A stretch of DNA of 64,000 bases from JANNSX01 sp963741525 (GCA_963741525.1 CAVUIW010000005.1:124001-188000); one strand, 5' to 3'. Counted from the first letter of the stretch, positions 50,542 to 59,367 are shown. Numbers and translations: made by a program. The notes: generated by a model not told the origin, from the letters alone.

Positions 50542-50874
50542 TTGCCCCCTCCGCTACCCACAGACGAGCACATGATTGGGGACATTGTTGGGCCGATGCG
50601 CCGAGCAGCATGCTGGTGGGCGGTGAGAGGGCCGAACACAAGACATCCTCGGTGTAAACGAGGAAACTCATTCACTCTTCTCGGTATGATTCCGAGATAT
50701 TCCGGGTATGTACGTGCTCAACCGGTCTGAAAAGGTCGAAACAGATCGAAAACACCGGCACGGATTGCCACCCAACATCATCGTCGAGAATGAAAACACC
50801 CATGGCGCGCCGGCCAGCCATACTGAGCCGACTTACCGGGGGCGCACAGTTTGCCACAGGCCAGTGGACTGAGG
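50542..50874. other. Intergenic region, nothing recognised
   Basis: About 330 bases between the small membrane protein and the end of the GntR gene. Less GC-rich than its surroundings, with no coherent reading frame, hairpin or repeat that I can support. Confidence 0.5.
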
Positions 50875-51618
50875 TCAGCCGATGTTCGAGACAGCCTCTT
50901 CCAAAGATTTCAAGTGACGATCGATGGCCTTGAGGACGCGCGCGGCATTGCGGCTCTCGAGCGCTTTCAGCGTTTCGCGATGCAGTGCAATGACCACATC
51001 GACGTCCTCATAGGTGTCGAAATACTCCTGCGCACGCGAGTAGAGCTGCTCCATGATCTCGTGCTGGTAGTGGCTGAGGAGGGCGCTCCGCGCCGCCCGC
51101 CCCATCGCGTAATGGAAAAGATGATCGTGGTGGATGCGCTTGGCCGGGCTCGACTTGCGAAACTTCTCGAGCAACTCGATCTGCAACCGCATGTCGGTGA
51201 AGTCCTCCTCGGTGCCGCGCTCGGCGGCGTAGAGGGCGATCCGCGTTTCGATCGGCCGGCGGGCGGCGAGGAGATCGGAAAGAGCAAAGCGCTGCCAGAA
51301 CGGCGAGCGGTTCATAAGCCGCATCGGCACCTCGTCGCGAACGACGACGACGCCGCCGCCGAGGCCGCGCTTGGTTTCCAGGATGCCGGCATCGCTCAGG
51401 ATCCGCAGCGCTTCGCCGATGACGGGTTTCGACACCTGCATCGTCTCGGCGAGCTCATCGATTTGGGGCAGCCGCTCGCCGGGCGCGACGGTCCCTGAGC
51501 GAATGACAAAGGTGATCTGCTCCACCACCTCGGTCGCCGCCTTCGACAGCGTCACTGGATAGAACTTGCTGGCGGGGCGCGGTTTCGTCTTCGGCGTGCG
51601 AGGCGTGGATTTCGTCAT
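50875..51618 (-). CDS. GntR-family (FCD) transcriptional regulator of the methyltransferase operon
   Basis: 247 residues from the ATG at 51618. The winged helix has APGERLPQIDELAETMQVSKPVIGEALRILSDAGILETKRGLGGGVVV. The FCD ligand domain follows (LLAARRPIETRIALYAAERGTEEDF ... RIHHDHLFHYAMGRAARSALL ... VIALHRETLKALESRNAARV) with the usual metal His set. FadR/FCD regulators sense small acids or metal-bound metabolites. It is the last gene of the corrinoid operon, 41 bases after the DHPS-fold methyltransferase, so it probably autoregulates the cluster. Confidence 0.9.
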   Translation of the reverse strand: MTKSTPRTPKTKPRPASKFYPVTLSKAATEVVEQITFVIRSGTVAPGERLPQIDELAETMQVSKPVIGEALRILSDAGILETKRGLGGGVVVVRDEVPMRLMNRSPFWQRFALSDLLAARRPIETRIALYAAERGTEEDFTDMRLQIELLEKFRKSSPAKRIHHDHLFHYAMGRAARSALLSHYQHEIMEQLYSRAQEYFDTYEDVDVVIALHRETLKALESRNAARVLKAIDRHLKSLEEAVSNIG

Positions 51619-51659
51619 CGTCGCTTCTTGATGTCCAGTTGGCGTCGCCTGGCACTTGA

Positions 51660-52688
51660 TCAGATTTCGCCCTTGCGCCAGGCGCGAATGTAGTCCCGGC
51701 AATGCTCGTCACGGCCGAGAAGGACATCCTCGGCGAGTTGATAGGCACGCGATTGGGGGTCGAATGCAAGGGCCTTCTCGGGCGGATGGGCGACAGGGTC
51801 GATGATGCCGCTGTCGGCGCCGGCCTCGATGGCGAGTTTCAGATAGAGATCGTTGATGGCGCGCCGGTGGGGAATGCCGAAGGAGACATTCGAGAAACCG
51901 CCGGTAATGTGGATTTCGGGGCCCCAAAGGCGTCTCAACTCGCGCATGGCATCGAGACTGTGCAGGGCAAAGGTCTTGTCGACCGAGATCGGGAAAATCA
52001 GCGGATCAATGTAGATGTCATCGAGCGCAAAGTCCTTGGATCGCGCCGCCTCGATCATGCGTCCGGCGTTCTCGACCCGGTCGGCGACGCCCGCTGGCAT
52101 GCCCTTGAGACCGGCAGCGGTCACCACCACGCGGGCCTTGCGGGCGGCCACCTGATCGAGCGCATCGATCCGCTCGAGCGAGGCGGAATTGAGCATCGGC
52201 CGCTCGCGATCGTCGCGGGCTGCGGCCATGCCGTCTGCGATAACATCCAGGTTCGAGGAATTTATCGACAGTGGCAGTGGGCTTACCGATTGCACGAAGC
52301 CGGCGAGCCAGACCATTGCCGCCTTCTGATGGGCGGGTTTAATCGAAATCTCGTCGACATTGATATCGAGGAAGGCGGCGCCGGCGGCCTGCTGCTGGTG
52401 GGCGAGGAGCCCGATATAGGCCTCGGCCGCCGGGCGATCCGGGTGATCCGTCTGCATGGCGGTCTGCACGGCGAGCTTTAGATGCTTGATGCGGCCCTCT
52501 TCGTAGTCCTGGCCCTTGCGGATGGCATCCGAGATCGGCAGGAAACGGCTTGTCCCGTCACGATCAACGAAGGCGAGGCCCTCGGCGCCGTCGACGGTCT
52601 TGAAGCGCGGGCTCTTCTGGGTGAGCACGCGCGTCGTATGAATGTTCTCGCCGATGGCGATGAAGGCGCGATCAGGCGTGAGTTGCAT
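51660..52688 (-). CDS. Methyltetrahydrofolate-linked corrinoid methyltransferase (DHPS fold)
   Basis: 342 residues from the ATG at 52688. A pterin-binding TIM barrel: FIAIGENIHTTRVL, AAGAAFLDINVDEIS, LPLSINSSNLDVIADGM, PMLNSASLERID and DDIYIDPLIFPISVD. This is the MeTr/MtgA/CmuB-type enzyme that passes a methyl group between a corrinoid protein and tetrahydrofolate. It overlaps the reactivase gene by 17 bases. In this cluster it should accept the methyl group from the B12 protein and make methyl-H4folate. The direction and exact pterin are inferred. Confidence 0.87.
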   Translation of the reverse strand: MQLTPDRAFIAIGENIHTTRVLTQKSPRFKTVDGAEGLAFVDRDGTSRFLPISDAIRKGQDYEEGRIKHLKLAVQTAMQTDHPDRPAAEAYIGLLAHQQQAAGAAFLDINVDEISIKPAHQKAAMVWLAGFVQSVSPLPLSINSSNLDVIADGMAAARDDRERPMLNSASLERIDALDQVAARKARVVVTAAGLKGMPAGVADRVENAGRMIEAARSKDFALDDIYIDPLIFPISVDKTFALHSLDAMRELRRLWGPEIHITGGFSNVSFGIPHRRAINDLYLKLAIEAGADSGIIDPVAHPPEKALAFDPQSRAYQLAEDVLLGRDEHCRDYIRAWRKGEI

Positions 52689-54375
52689 TTGCACTGACTT
52701 TCGACTGTTGCCCGCTTCCGGCTGCGCGGGCGGATGAGGCGATGCGCTCCGGCATCGGCTCGAGACGACAGGCCTCGACGAAGATCTCGAAAAAGTCCGG
52801 CGTCGTCTCGAGCTCGATGTGCTCGACATGGGCCGTCGCCTCCTCGAGGCGCCGCCGGGCGGATACCGACAGTAGCGCCCGGCGTACGCCATCGAGAGCG
52901 GCATTACCGGCTTTGTGAATGCGCTCGCGCGGCACGGGTGCCAGAAAACCAATGGCGATGGCATTGTCGAGGTCAAGGTAGTTGGCGAAGCCGCCGGCGA
53001 CGTAGAGGGTGGCGATGTCGCCGGCGTCGAGACCGAGCGCCCGTAACACGATGTACTGGCCGCAGTAGTTGGCGGCCTTCGCCTGCGCCAGGTGGCTGAC
53101 GTCGGCGCGCGACAATGTGATGGCATGGCGCTCGTCGACAGTGAGTTTCGCCCCGCGCGGCACGCCTTCGAATGTGCCCTTGGGCCCGAGGACACCGGCG
53201 CGGCGCAAGCCGGCGAGGAGATCGACGAGGCCGGAGCCGCAAATGCCTGAAGGCTCGCCGCCGCCGATCACTTGCACCGAAGCGATGCTGCCGTCGTCCG
53301 CGACCTCAATCCTCTCGATCGCGCCATCATAGCCCGGCATGCCATGCTCGACGCCACCGCCCTCGAAGGCGGGGCCTGCCGGGCATGACGCGCAGACGAG
53401 GCGGCCGTCATGGGCAATCACCACCTCTGTGTTGGTGCCGATGTCGACGAGCATGCGCGGGTGTGGGGCCGGCTCGAGCAGGCCGAGGGCGAGGATGTCG
53501 GCCGCCACATCGCCCCCGACATGGCTCGCAAGCAGTGGCAGGCCATAGGCACGCGTATGCTTGTTGGCAAACATCCCGAGATCGGCGGCGAGCGCCTCGA
53601 TCGCCATCGACACGCGTTCGCCGGCGCGGAACTGATTCTCGATCGATGATTTGTACGGCTTTTGGCCAATGCCCTGGACATCGAGCCCGAAGACGAGATC
53701 GCGCATTGTCGCATTGCCGCCGATGGCGATCTCGTAGATTTCGCGGCGGCGCAGATGGAACCGCTCGCAGAGGCTCGTGATCTCGGAGTTGATGGCGCGG
53801 ATTATCGCTTTCTGTAGCTCTCCCGGCATCGTCCTATCGTAGGAGATGCGACTCATCACATCGCTACCACCAAAGCGCTGCGGGTTCTCGAAGGCCGAGC
53901 GGGCGATGGTGTGGCCGGTCTCGAGGTCGATGAGATCGATGACGACCGTGGTTGTGCCGAGATCAATCGCCATGCCGCAGATGTGGCCGCGGAAGGTATC
54001 GATCTCGCGGCCATCGAGCAGCACCTTGTCGCCGGCACGGGTGACGGCCGGATCAACGGGACGGGCCGAGGCCGGCTCGTCGAAGGTTGTCAGAATCTTC
54101 GGCCGGCGGCGGAGCGGCGCGAAGGCGATCTCGGCCTCGGTCGAGACAACCTCTGCCTGGCAGGCGAGACGGAATTGATCTTTGAGAAAGCCCTCGGCTT
54201 CGCTGCGCGGCGAAAGGGCGGCAGCCCCGGCCTTCACCTCGACGATACACTCATGGCACCGGCCGGTGCGTCCGCAGGAAGACGGCACCAGCACGGCGAG
54301 ATCGTCAGCGTAGTCGAACAGCGAGCGACCGGCCTCGGCTGGCCGGCGATGTGTGCCACTGACGACGGCGTTCAT
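52672..54375 (-). CDS. Corrinoid reductive activator (RACE), 2Fe-2S plus ASKHA domain
   Basis: 567 residues. N-terminal [2Fe-2S] ferredoxin-type domain with Cys34, 40, 43 and 72 (SSCGRTGRCHEC ... LACQAE). Then an ASKHA ATPase (DUF4445) with MAIDLGTTTVVIDLIDLETG, IGGNATMRDLVFGLDVQGIGQKPY, MLVDIGTNTEVVIAHDGRLVCASCPAGPAFEGGG and CGSGLVDLLAGLRRAGVL. Such proteins reduce inactive Co(II) corrinoid to Co(I) using ATP. Its presence shows that the neighbouring corrinoid protein undergoes oxidative inactivation and repair. Co-transcribed with the other methyltransferase genes. Confidence 0.93.
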   Translation of the reverse strand: MNAVVSGTHRRPAEAGRSLFDYADDLAVLVPSSCGRTGRCHECIVEVKAGAAALSPRSEAEGFLKDQFRLACQAEVVSTEAEIAFAPLRRRPKILTTFDEPASARPVDPAVTRAGDKVLLDGREIDTFRGHICGMAIDLGTTTVVIDLIDLETGHTIARSAFENPQRFGGSDVMSRISYDRTMPGELQKAIIRAINSEITSLCERFHLRRREIYEIAIGGNATMRDLVFGLDVQGIGQKPYKSSIENQFRAGERVSMAIEALAADLGMFANKHTRAYGLPLLASHVGGDVAADILALGLLEPAPHPRMLVDIGTNTEVVIAHDGRLVCASCPAGPAFEGGGVEHGMPGYDGAIERIEVADDGSIASVQVIGGGEPSGICGSGLVDLLAGLRRAGVLGPKGTFEGVPRGAKLTVDERHAITLSRADVSHLAQAKAANYCGQYIVLRALGLDAGDIATLYVAGGFANYLDLDNAIAIGFLAPVPRERIHKAGNAALDGVRRALLSVSARRRLEEATAHVEHIELETTPDFFEIFVEACRLEPMPERIASSARAAGSGQQSKVSANATHA

Positions 54376-54725
54376 CCGGCACCATCCTCATGGGGTCCGG
54401 CCGTGCCGCGACGGGCTTGACGGGCGGCGTCCGCCTCCTCGCGGATGCGTCGCAGCTTCTCGCGGGTTTTCTCGTAGCTGTCGGGCCGGCTTTCCCAAGC
54501 ACTGCGATAATCGAAGGTGCCGTCGTGACCGCAGGTGGAGCCGCCCGCGACATCAGCGGCCGGTTGCTGATTGCGGCAGCGGAACTGCGCGGTGCAAGCG
54601 CGCGTCACGGCCATGTAGGGGCAGCGATCCTTCGACACTTCCTGGGCGTGGCCGGCGATGTCGGCCAGGATATCGGTCAGCCGATCGAGACGCACCTGAT
54701 AGCGTTCGTCTTCATTGCCGCTCAT
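54372..54725 (-). CDS. Small cysteine-containing protein of the corrinoid operon, unknown
   Basis: 117 residues from the ATG at 54725 (GGGAGAGGGC upstream). Cysteines 35, 44, 50 and 65 (CPYMAVTRACTAQFRC ... GGSTCGHDGTFDY) suggest a metal or Fe-S site. The C-terminal third is charged and helical (YEKTREKLRRIREEADAARQARR). Overlaps the reactivase start by ATGA and ends up directly between it and the corrinoid protein, so it is part of the system. I do not know the family. An electron donor to the reactivase or a zinc-binding adaptor are possible roles, both inference. Confidence 0.72.
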   Translation of the reverse strand: MSGNEDERYQVRLDRLTDILADIAGHAQEVSKDRCPYMAVTRACTAQFRCRNQQPAADVAGGSTCGHDGTFDYRSAWESRPDSYEKTREKLRRIREEADAARQARRGTAGPHEDGAG

Positions 54726-54748
54726 ATGCCCTCTCCCAGGCCGCCCGA

Positions 54749-55498
54749 TCAGGCCGTGATCTCGAGCAGGCGCTTGGCCTCGGCGACACACGCGAGTGCG
54801 TCCTTGCCATAGCCGTCGGCGCCCATGTCGTCGGCGAATTCCTGGGTGACGGGTGCACCGCCGACCATTATGCGCACGCCATCGCGCAGACCGGCATCGA
54901 TGAACTCCTCGATGGTGCGGCCCATGTTCGGCACGGTCGTCGTCAGCAGCGCCGACATGCCCATGAGCTTGGCGCCATTCGCCTCCACAGCCTCGATGAA
55001 GGCGTCCGGAGACGTGTCGACGCCTAAGTCGATGACCTCGAACCCGGCGCCGCGCAGCATCATGATGCAGAGATTCTTGCCGATGTCGTGCAGGTCACCC
55101 TTGACGGTTCCCATGACCACCAGGCCCTTCGACTTGAAGCCGGAGGCGGAGAGGATCGGCTCGACATGGGCCATGCCGGTCTTCATGGCACGCGCGCAGG
55201 CCAGCACCTCGGGGACGAAGATGACATTGTCGCGGAACTTGATGCCGACGATGCCCATGCCGGCGATGAGGCCGTCGTCCATCACCTCCAACGCCTCGTG
55301 CCCGTGGCCGAGTGCTTCTTGGGTGAGCTTGTCGGTCTGATGATGCTCGCCTTCGATCACGGTGACCGCAATCGCCTGCATGCGCGGATGGGCCTTCGAA
55401 AAGACGCCGATGTAACGCTGCCGCTCGTTCGGCTTCGTCACGAACTCCTCGATCTCGGCCCGCAGCGCCTCGTTGGCGATGGACGAAAGTTCCGTCAT
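54749..55498 (-). CDS. Corrinoid (B12-binding) methyl carrier protein
   Basis: 249 residues from the ATG at 55498. Helical cap (residues 1-120), then Rossmann-like B12 domain with VMGTVKGDLHDIGKNL, i.e. Asp135-x-His137-xx-Gly140, the base-off/His-on cobalamin signature. It continues through MGMSALLTTTVPNM (180-193) and IMVGGAPVTQEFADDMGADGYGKDA. Same type as MtaC/MtbC/MtvC. It shuttles the methyl group between the UroD-family and DHPS-fold methyltransferases. Start overlaps the methyltransferase stop by ATGA. Confidence 0.94.
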   Translation of the reverse strand: MTELSSIANEALRAEIEEFVTKPNERQRYIGVFSKAHPRMQAIAVTVIEGEHHQTDKLTQEALGHGHEALEVMDDGLIAGMGIVGIKFRDNVIFVPEVLACARAMKTGMAHVEPILSASGFKSKGLVVMGTVKGDLHDIGKNLCIMMLRGAGFEVIDLGVDTSPDAFIEAVEANGAKLMGMSALLTTTVPNMGRTIEEFIDAGLRDGVRIMVGGAPVTQEFADDMGADGYGKDALACVAEAKRLLEITA

Positions 55499-56613
55499 GA
55501 GGGCTGTCCTGTCATCGGGTTGGTCGCGACCGGCTTCCTCGAAGCATGCCACTCGCGCACAGCCTTCGGTATCTCGATGAGGTTCTCGATCGGCGTCTGC
55601 AGGGGAATTGCACACTCCGGACCGATGAGGTGGATGCCGGCGTCCAGATTGGCGAGGACCTCGGCATGGACGTGCTCGGGCGAACGCGCGAACAAGGTCT
55701 CGGGATTGTTGATGTTGCCGACGAGCGCGCATCGGCCACACACCGCGTCGAGCGATTCCTGCGGCTTGTTCTTGGAGTTGTAGTGGAAGGCCGCCATGCC
55801 GGTTTCGGCGATATAGCCCATGCGATCGACGGTGCGCCCACAGATGTGCAGGATAATCGGTACCTTCAGCCGCTCAGCGAACTCCGTGTGGAGGTCCTGG
55901 AGGAAGCGCTTGTAGTAGTCGGCGCTCACGAGATCGCCGGTCGCGTGGTCGGGAAGCGTCAGAGCGTCGGCGCCGGCCTCGATCTGGGCCAGCCCGAAAT
56001 CGATCGTCACCTTCTTCAGCCGGTCGAGGCATTGCATGGTCTTGCCGGGATCATCGAGCGCCATCAGCAGGAACGGCTCGACGCCGAAACCGTGATAGCC
56101 GAGCGACCAGGGCCCCATGGTCTTGCCGATGATCGCGACCTCGTTGCCGTAGTCCTTGCGCAAGATCCGGATCGCATCGGTGACGCAGGCAGTGTCGGGG
56201 TGGATGAGGAAGTCGTTGGGGATACGGATGTCCTCGACATCGTGCCAGATCGGTTCGCGCATTCGAACAGTCGGCCAGTTGTCCTTCTGCTCCCACTGCA
56301 TCTTGCAGCCGAGTGCCGAGGATTCCTGGATGATCGAGAACACCGGCATGATGGTGTCGAAGCCAAGCTCGGTGTAGCCGGTGGCGGCGAGGCGGGCCAT
56401 CTTCTCGGGAATGCGGTTGGCCTCGGGAAAATAGGCGTCGGCGAGGTCCATCAGCTCAACCGTTGCGATCGACGTCGGATTGCAGACCGGGGTGCGGTCG
56501 ACCGGCTCGCGGTTGAGGGCGGCGAGCACCCGCTCCCGGCTCGTCATCGGCTTCACGCCGCTCGCTGTCGCTGCCGTCATGCTCTTCGGCTCCTTTTCCG
56601 CCGCCGCTGTCAT
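55495..56613 (-). CDS. UroD-family methyltransferase (MtaA/CmuA/MT I-like)
   Basis: 372 residues. MTSRERVLAALNREPVDRTPVCNPTS is the start typical of the uroporphyrinogen-decarboxylase superfamily, followed by LGFDTIMPVFSIIQESSALG, IIGKTMGPWSLGYHGFGVEPFLLMA, LPDHATGDLVSADYYKRF and VPIILHICGRTVDRMGYIAETGMAAFHYNSK. The His-x-Cys (HIC) is the zinc site of methylcobalamin methyltransferases, and no decarboxylase active-site context exists. It is likely the enzyme that takes a methyl group from an external substrate and loads the corrinoid protein. Substrate unknown. The upstream unknown gene ends in an ATGA overlap. Confidence 0.85.
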   Translation of the reverse strand: MTAAAEKEPKSMTAATASGVKPMTSRERVLAALNREPVDRTPVCNPTSIATVELMDLADAYFPEANRIPEKMARLAATGYTELGFDTIMPVFSIIQESSALGCKMQWEQKDNWPTVRMREPIWHDVEDIRIPNDFLIHPDTACVTDAIRILRKDYGNEVAIIGKTMGPWSLGYHGFGVEPFLLMALDDPGKTMQCLDRLKKVTIDFGLAQIEAGADALTLPDHATGDLVSADYYKRFLQDLHTEFAERLKVPIILHICGRTVDRMGYIAETGMAAFHYNSKNKPQESLDAVCGRCALVGNINNPETLFARSPEHVHAEVLANLDAGIHLIGPECAIPLQTPIENLIEIPKAVREWHASRKPVATNPMTGQPS

Positions 56614-57257
56614 GTGGCCGCCTGGGCGCTCGGGGCAACCAGCACGCCACGCGACGCCATCATCTCGGTCTCGCGCAACGCCGCGCGCGCATTGAGGGCG
56701 CGATAGAGCAAGAGACCCAGGAGAGCATCATGCCGCGTGCCGCAGCCGAAGCGAATGCCGGTTTCGGTGGTCTCCCAGCGGTCCATCTCGGCGAGCTTCA
56801 GATAGCCGGCGCAGATGGCTTTGAGGCGTGCCTCGTCCCCCGTGCCGCTCTCCGCGGCAAGCCGGTAGGTGCCGCCGCCTTCCGAGGTCACGACCACAAC
56901 TCCAGGTAGTTTCGGGTCATTGAGCTGCAGCGGCCGGACGTTAACTTGCTCGGGCTTCGCGAGCTTGCACGCCTCGATGAAGACGCGCTTTGTCGCCGCG
57001 AGATGGCGATCGCCGCAGGGCCAACACAGTCGCGGCAGGGAACCGGATATGCGCTCCATGCCGCCGAGCACGCACATCGCCTCAGCCAGAAAGGCGAGGC
57101 GGGAGGGCGTATCGGAATGGTGGCCGTAGGAGTGCAGCTGATAGCGGGGACGTCCATCCTCGTCGGCATGCTCGTAGAGGCCAATTGTGATGTCAGCACA
57201 ATAGGCGTCCATCGATTGCAGCTGAACTCTACGGCCGAGCTCGGGCTTCAAGTGCAT
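56610..57257 (-). CDS. Unrecognised protein leading the corrinoid operon
   Basis: 215 residues from the ATG at 57257; the longer frame to 57380 is read through a repeat. Seven cysteines, including Cys78/Cys81 in LCWPCGDRH and Cys172 in GCGTRHDALLG, plus QLHSYGHHSDTPSRLAFLAEAMCVLGGME suggest a metal-binding fold. No motif identifies a family for me. First in the seven-gene operon, overlapping the UroD-type gene by ATGA. It could be a substrate-binding or activating factor specific to this pathway. Worth structural prediction. Confidence 0.7.
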   Translation of the reverse strand: MHLKPELGRRVQLQSMDAYCADITIGLYEHADEDGRPRYQLHSYGHHSDTPSRLAFLAEAMCVLGGMERISGSLPRLCWPCGDRHLAATKRVFIEACKLAKPEQVNVRPLQLNDPKLPGVVVVTSEGGGTYRLAAESGTGDEARLKAICAGYLKLAEMDRWETTETGIRFGCGTRHDALLGLLLYRALNARAALRETEMMASRGVLVAPSAQAAT

Positions 57258-57308
57258 GTCGTCCCACCGATCGTCCGGTTCACTAGGGTGTTTCCGTTTT
57301 TTGGAATC

Positions 57309-57386
57309 ACTCCAACACCCTAGGCTCCTGGTTTGTCGTGCTTCTTCTCGGAAAACCGCTTCGCGCTTTTCCGGAAGCACTCTAGG
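57309..57386. repeat. Dispersed repeat (family B), copy 2, upstream of the corrinoid operon
   Basis: Same ~78-base unit as 45210-45287 (GTCGTGCTTCTTCTCGGAAAACCGCTT and TTTTCCGGAAGCACTCTAG). It lies about 50 bases upstream of the first gene of the operon, in its probable leader. Between it and 57459 only a short AT-rich stretch remains. Confidence 0.75.
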
Positions 57387-57459
57387 CCGCCGGGAAAGTA
57401 GGCGGTTTCGGGATCGGGATCAATCGCTCAAACATAAATACTTTTGTTGTTTTCTCCAA

Positions 57460-58449
57460 TCATGGCGCCGCCGCTCGGATCGCCTCGACGGAGGCCTCCG
57501 AGCAGAGCCGTGTTTCGGCCCGCGCGAGTTCTTGCGCCGCTTCGACGCTTACGGCGGTAAAGTTGAGAACATCACCCGGAACGGCCTGGGCGAGCTTCCA
57601 GAAGGCGCCGCGCGGCACGGTGTACGGGTTGATGAAGCCACCCATCGACGGCGCATCGGCGACGAGGATGATCGGCGTCTGCCCGGCCAGGTTGATGGCG
57701 CCGACCGGATAACCCTGGTCGACGATGTTGGCGGGCTCCGCGCCGTTGTCGACGGGCTTTTCGTAGGCCCGCCGCGCGAAGGTCCATTGCGGCCCCTCGA
57801 GCCGGTAGCCGGTGCGGTCACTCTTGCCGGTGAGCTTCCAGTCGCTGGTGAGGAACCGGCGATGCCCCTCCTCGTCGATCCAATCGTCGTTGGGGCCGGC
57901 GACCACTTCGATTTTGTGCCTGCGCGAGGCCGAAAGTGGCGGTCGGGCGGTCGCTTTCACGCGCCGTCCGGGAGTACCCCTCCCCTCGCCGACTGGGACG
58001 GACTGCCCATCCCTCAGGGCGTGCCCCTCGATGCCGCCGACGCCGGCCTTGTCGAAGGTCGAGCGCGAGCCGAGCCACGGCTCGTTGGCGATGCCGCCGG
58101 CGATTGCGATGTAGGCCCGCGCGCCCATCCGCGAGCCTGAAAGTGCTAGCGTTTGGCCAGACTTGACCGCAATGCTCTCCCACATCGCGAGTGGCGCGCC
58201 ATCGAGCGTCGGCTGCATGTCGGCACCGGTAACGGCGATCACGGTAGCACGCTCAAAAAGAAGTGTCGGACCGAGGAACTGGCACTCGAGTCCGGCCGTT
58301 CCGGGCGCGTTGCCGACGACCACATTAGCGAGCCGGAACGACCAGCTGTCGAACGGCCCCGACACCGGGAAGCCCTGGTTGGCGAAGCCGATGCGACCTG
58401 GAAAGTCCTGAATCGCGGTCTCGAGCCCGGCCTTGATGACACGGAGCAT
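57460..58449 (-). CDS. pxpC: 5-oxoprolinase subunit C (KipA/PxpC)
   Basis: 329 residues from the ATG at 58449 (GGGGGAGG upstream). Allophanate-hydrolase-subunit-2-like: LRVIKAGLETAIQDFPGRIGFANQGFPVSGPFDSWSFRLANVVVGN, LECQFLGPTLLFE, ARAYIAIAGGIA and KSDRTGYRLEGPQ. With PxpA and PxpB it forms the ATP-dependent enzyme that opens 5-oxo-L-proline to glutamate. Transcribed last of pxpABC, 16 bases after pxpB. A urea-amidolyase relative is possible but the trio argues for oxoprolinase. Confidence 0.92.
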   Translation of the reverse strand: MLRVIKAGLETAIQDFPGRIGFANQGFPVSGPFDSWSFRLANVVVGNAPGTAGLECQFLGPTLLFERATVIAVTGADMQPTLDGAPLAMWESIAVKSGQTLALSGSRMGARAYIAIAGGIANEPWLGSRSTFDKAGVGGIEGHALRDGQSVPVGEGRGTPGRRVKATARPPLSASRRHKIEVVAGPNDDWIDEEGHRRFLTSDWKLTGKSDRTGYRLEGPQWTFARRAYEKPVDNGAEPANIVDQGYPVGAINLAGQTPIILVADAPSMGGFINPYTVPRGAFWKLAQAVPGDVLNFTAVSVEAAQELARAETRLCSEASVEAIRAAAP

Positions 58450-58465
58450 GTTCGGCCTCCCCCAT

Positions 58466-59335
58466 TCAGAACCGTTTTCCAATGTCTAGCCCGCTGGTCC
58501 AGCGCTTGTAGAGCGGCACCGAGAAACGCTGATACTCGACGAGATTGAACGCGAACGTGCCCTCCTCGACTTTGCGCTCGGCGGCGTTGAATTCTTCCAG
58601 GCTGACGGGCACGAACTTGATCCGATCGCCGGGCTTCAAGAGGCAGATGGAGTCCCGGAAAACCGAAAAGCGCTGCTGCGGATCCCAGATCGGCACTGGA
58701 ATGCGGGCGAACACTTGGATGCCCCCGGGGAGATCCTCCGGATAGATGCCGGTGTTGGAGCCGCCCAAACCGACGGTGCCCTTCTTGGTCCAGACTCTGG
58801 GAGGATCGTAGCGCGGCACCGATAGCTTGCAGCGCGGGTCGAGCGCCAGCATGAACGGCACGCCGGGCCACCAGCCGATCGCCGCGACCCAATACTCGGT
58901 CCCGGAATGAACGCGCACGAGCTGTTCGACATCGGCGAGGCCGTTGTGCTCGACGATCATCTGCGGATCGGGCGTCTTCTTGGCGATTTTCTCGACGTAG
59001 CGCTCGTAGGCCTCGCGGCTCCAGGGATCGAGGTAGGCCGTCGGCAGGGTGAAGATGCGGCTGTCCAGGACCAGATTGTCCGAAGGGCCGAGCGATTGGA
59101 TGAGCGCGCGCACTTCCTCGACGACACGTGTGTAAGTGACATCGTCCGGCTCGTAGTGGACGAGAAGCGAGGCGAAAGCCGGTGCCGTCTCGATCACGCC
59201 CTTCGGCGTCTCGCTGGCGATGATCGCCGCCAGACCATGCGCCATGAAGTTCAACTCGAGGTTCATCTCGTTGCCGAACTCGACGAGCAGATAGCGATCG
59301 CCGGCCGGCCGGATCGTCGGCTGCTCGTAGATCAT
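58466..59335 (-). CDS. pxpB: 5-oxoprolinase subunit B (KipI/PxpB)
   Basis: 289 residues, somewhat longer than the usual ~220-240. Allophanate-hydrolase-subunit-1 features: RPAGDRYLLVEFGNEMNLELNFMAHGL and WWPGVPFMLALDPRCKLSVPRYDPPRVWTKKGTVGLGGSNTGIYPEDLPGGIQVFARIP. The C-terminal extension (EFNAAERKVEEGTFAFNLVEYQRFSVPLYKRW) is family-atypical. It sits between pxpA and pxpC as expected. Confidence 0.9.
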   Translation of the reverse strand: MIYEQPTIRPAGDRYLLVEFGNEMNLELNFMAHGLAAIIASETPKGVIETAPAFASLLVHYEPDDVTYTRVVEEVRALIQSLGPSDNLVLDSRIFTLPTAYLDPWSREAYERYVEKIAKKTPDPQMIVEHNGLADVEQLVRVHSGTEYWVAAIGWWPGVPFMLALDPRCKLSVPRYDPPRVWTKKGTVGLGGSNTGIYPEDLPGGIQVFARIPVPIWDPQQRFSVFRDSICLLKPGDRIKFVPVSLEEFNAAERKVEEGTFAFNLVEYQRFSVPLYKRWTSGLDIGKRF

Positions 59336-59367
59336 CGCACGCGTCTCCCCCCGATGCCTGGTGGCGC

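Noticed and set aside
50875..57257. Anaerobic acetogenesis cluster (Wood-Ljungdahl)
   Set aside because: No CO dehydrogenase/acetyl-CoA synthase or corrinoid Fe-S protein genes are present; only the methyl-transfer part exists.
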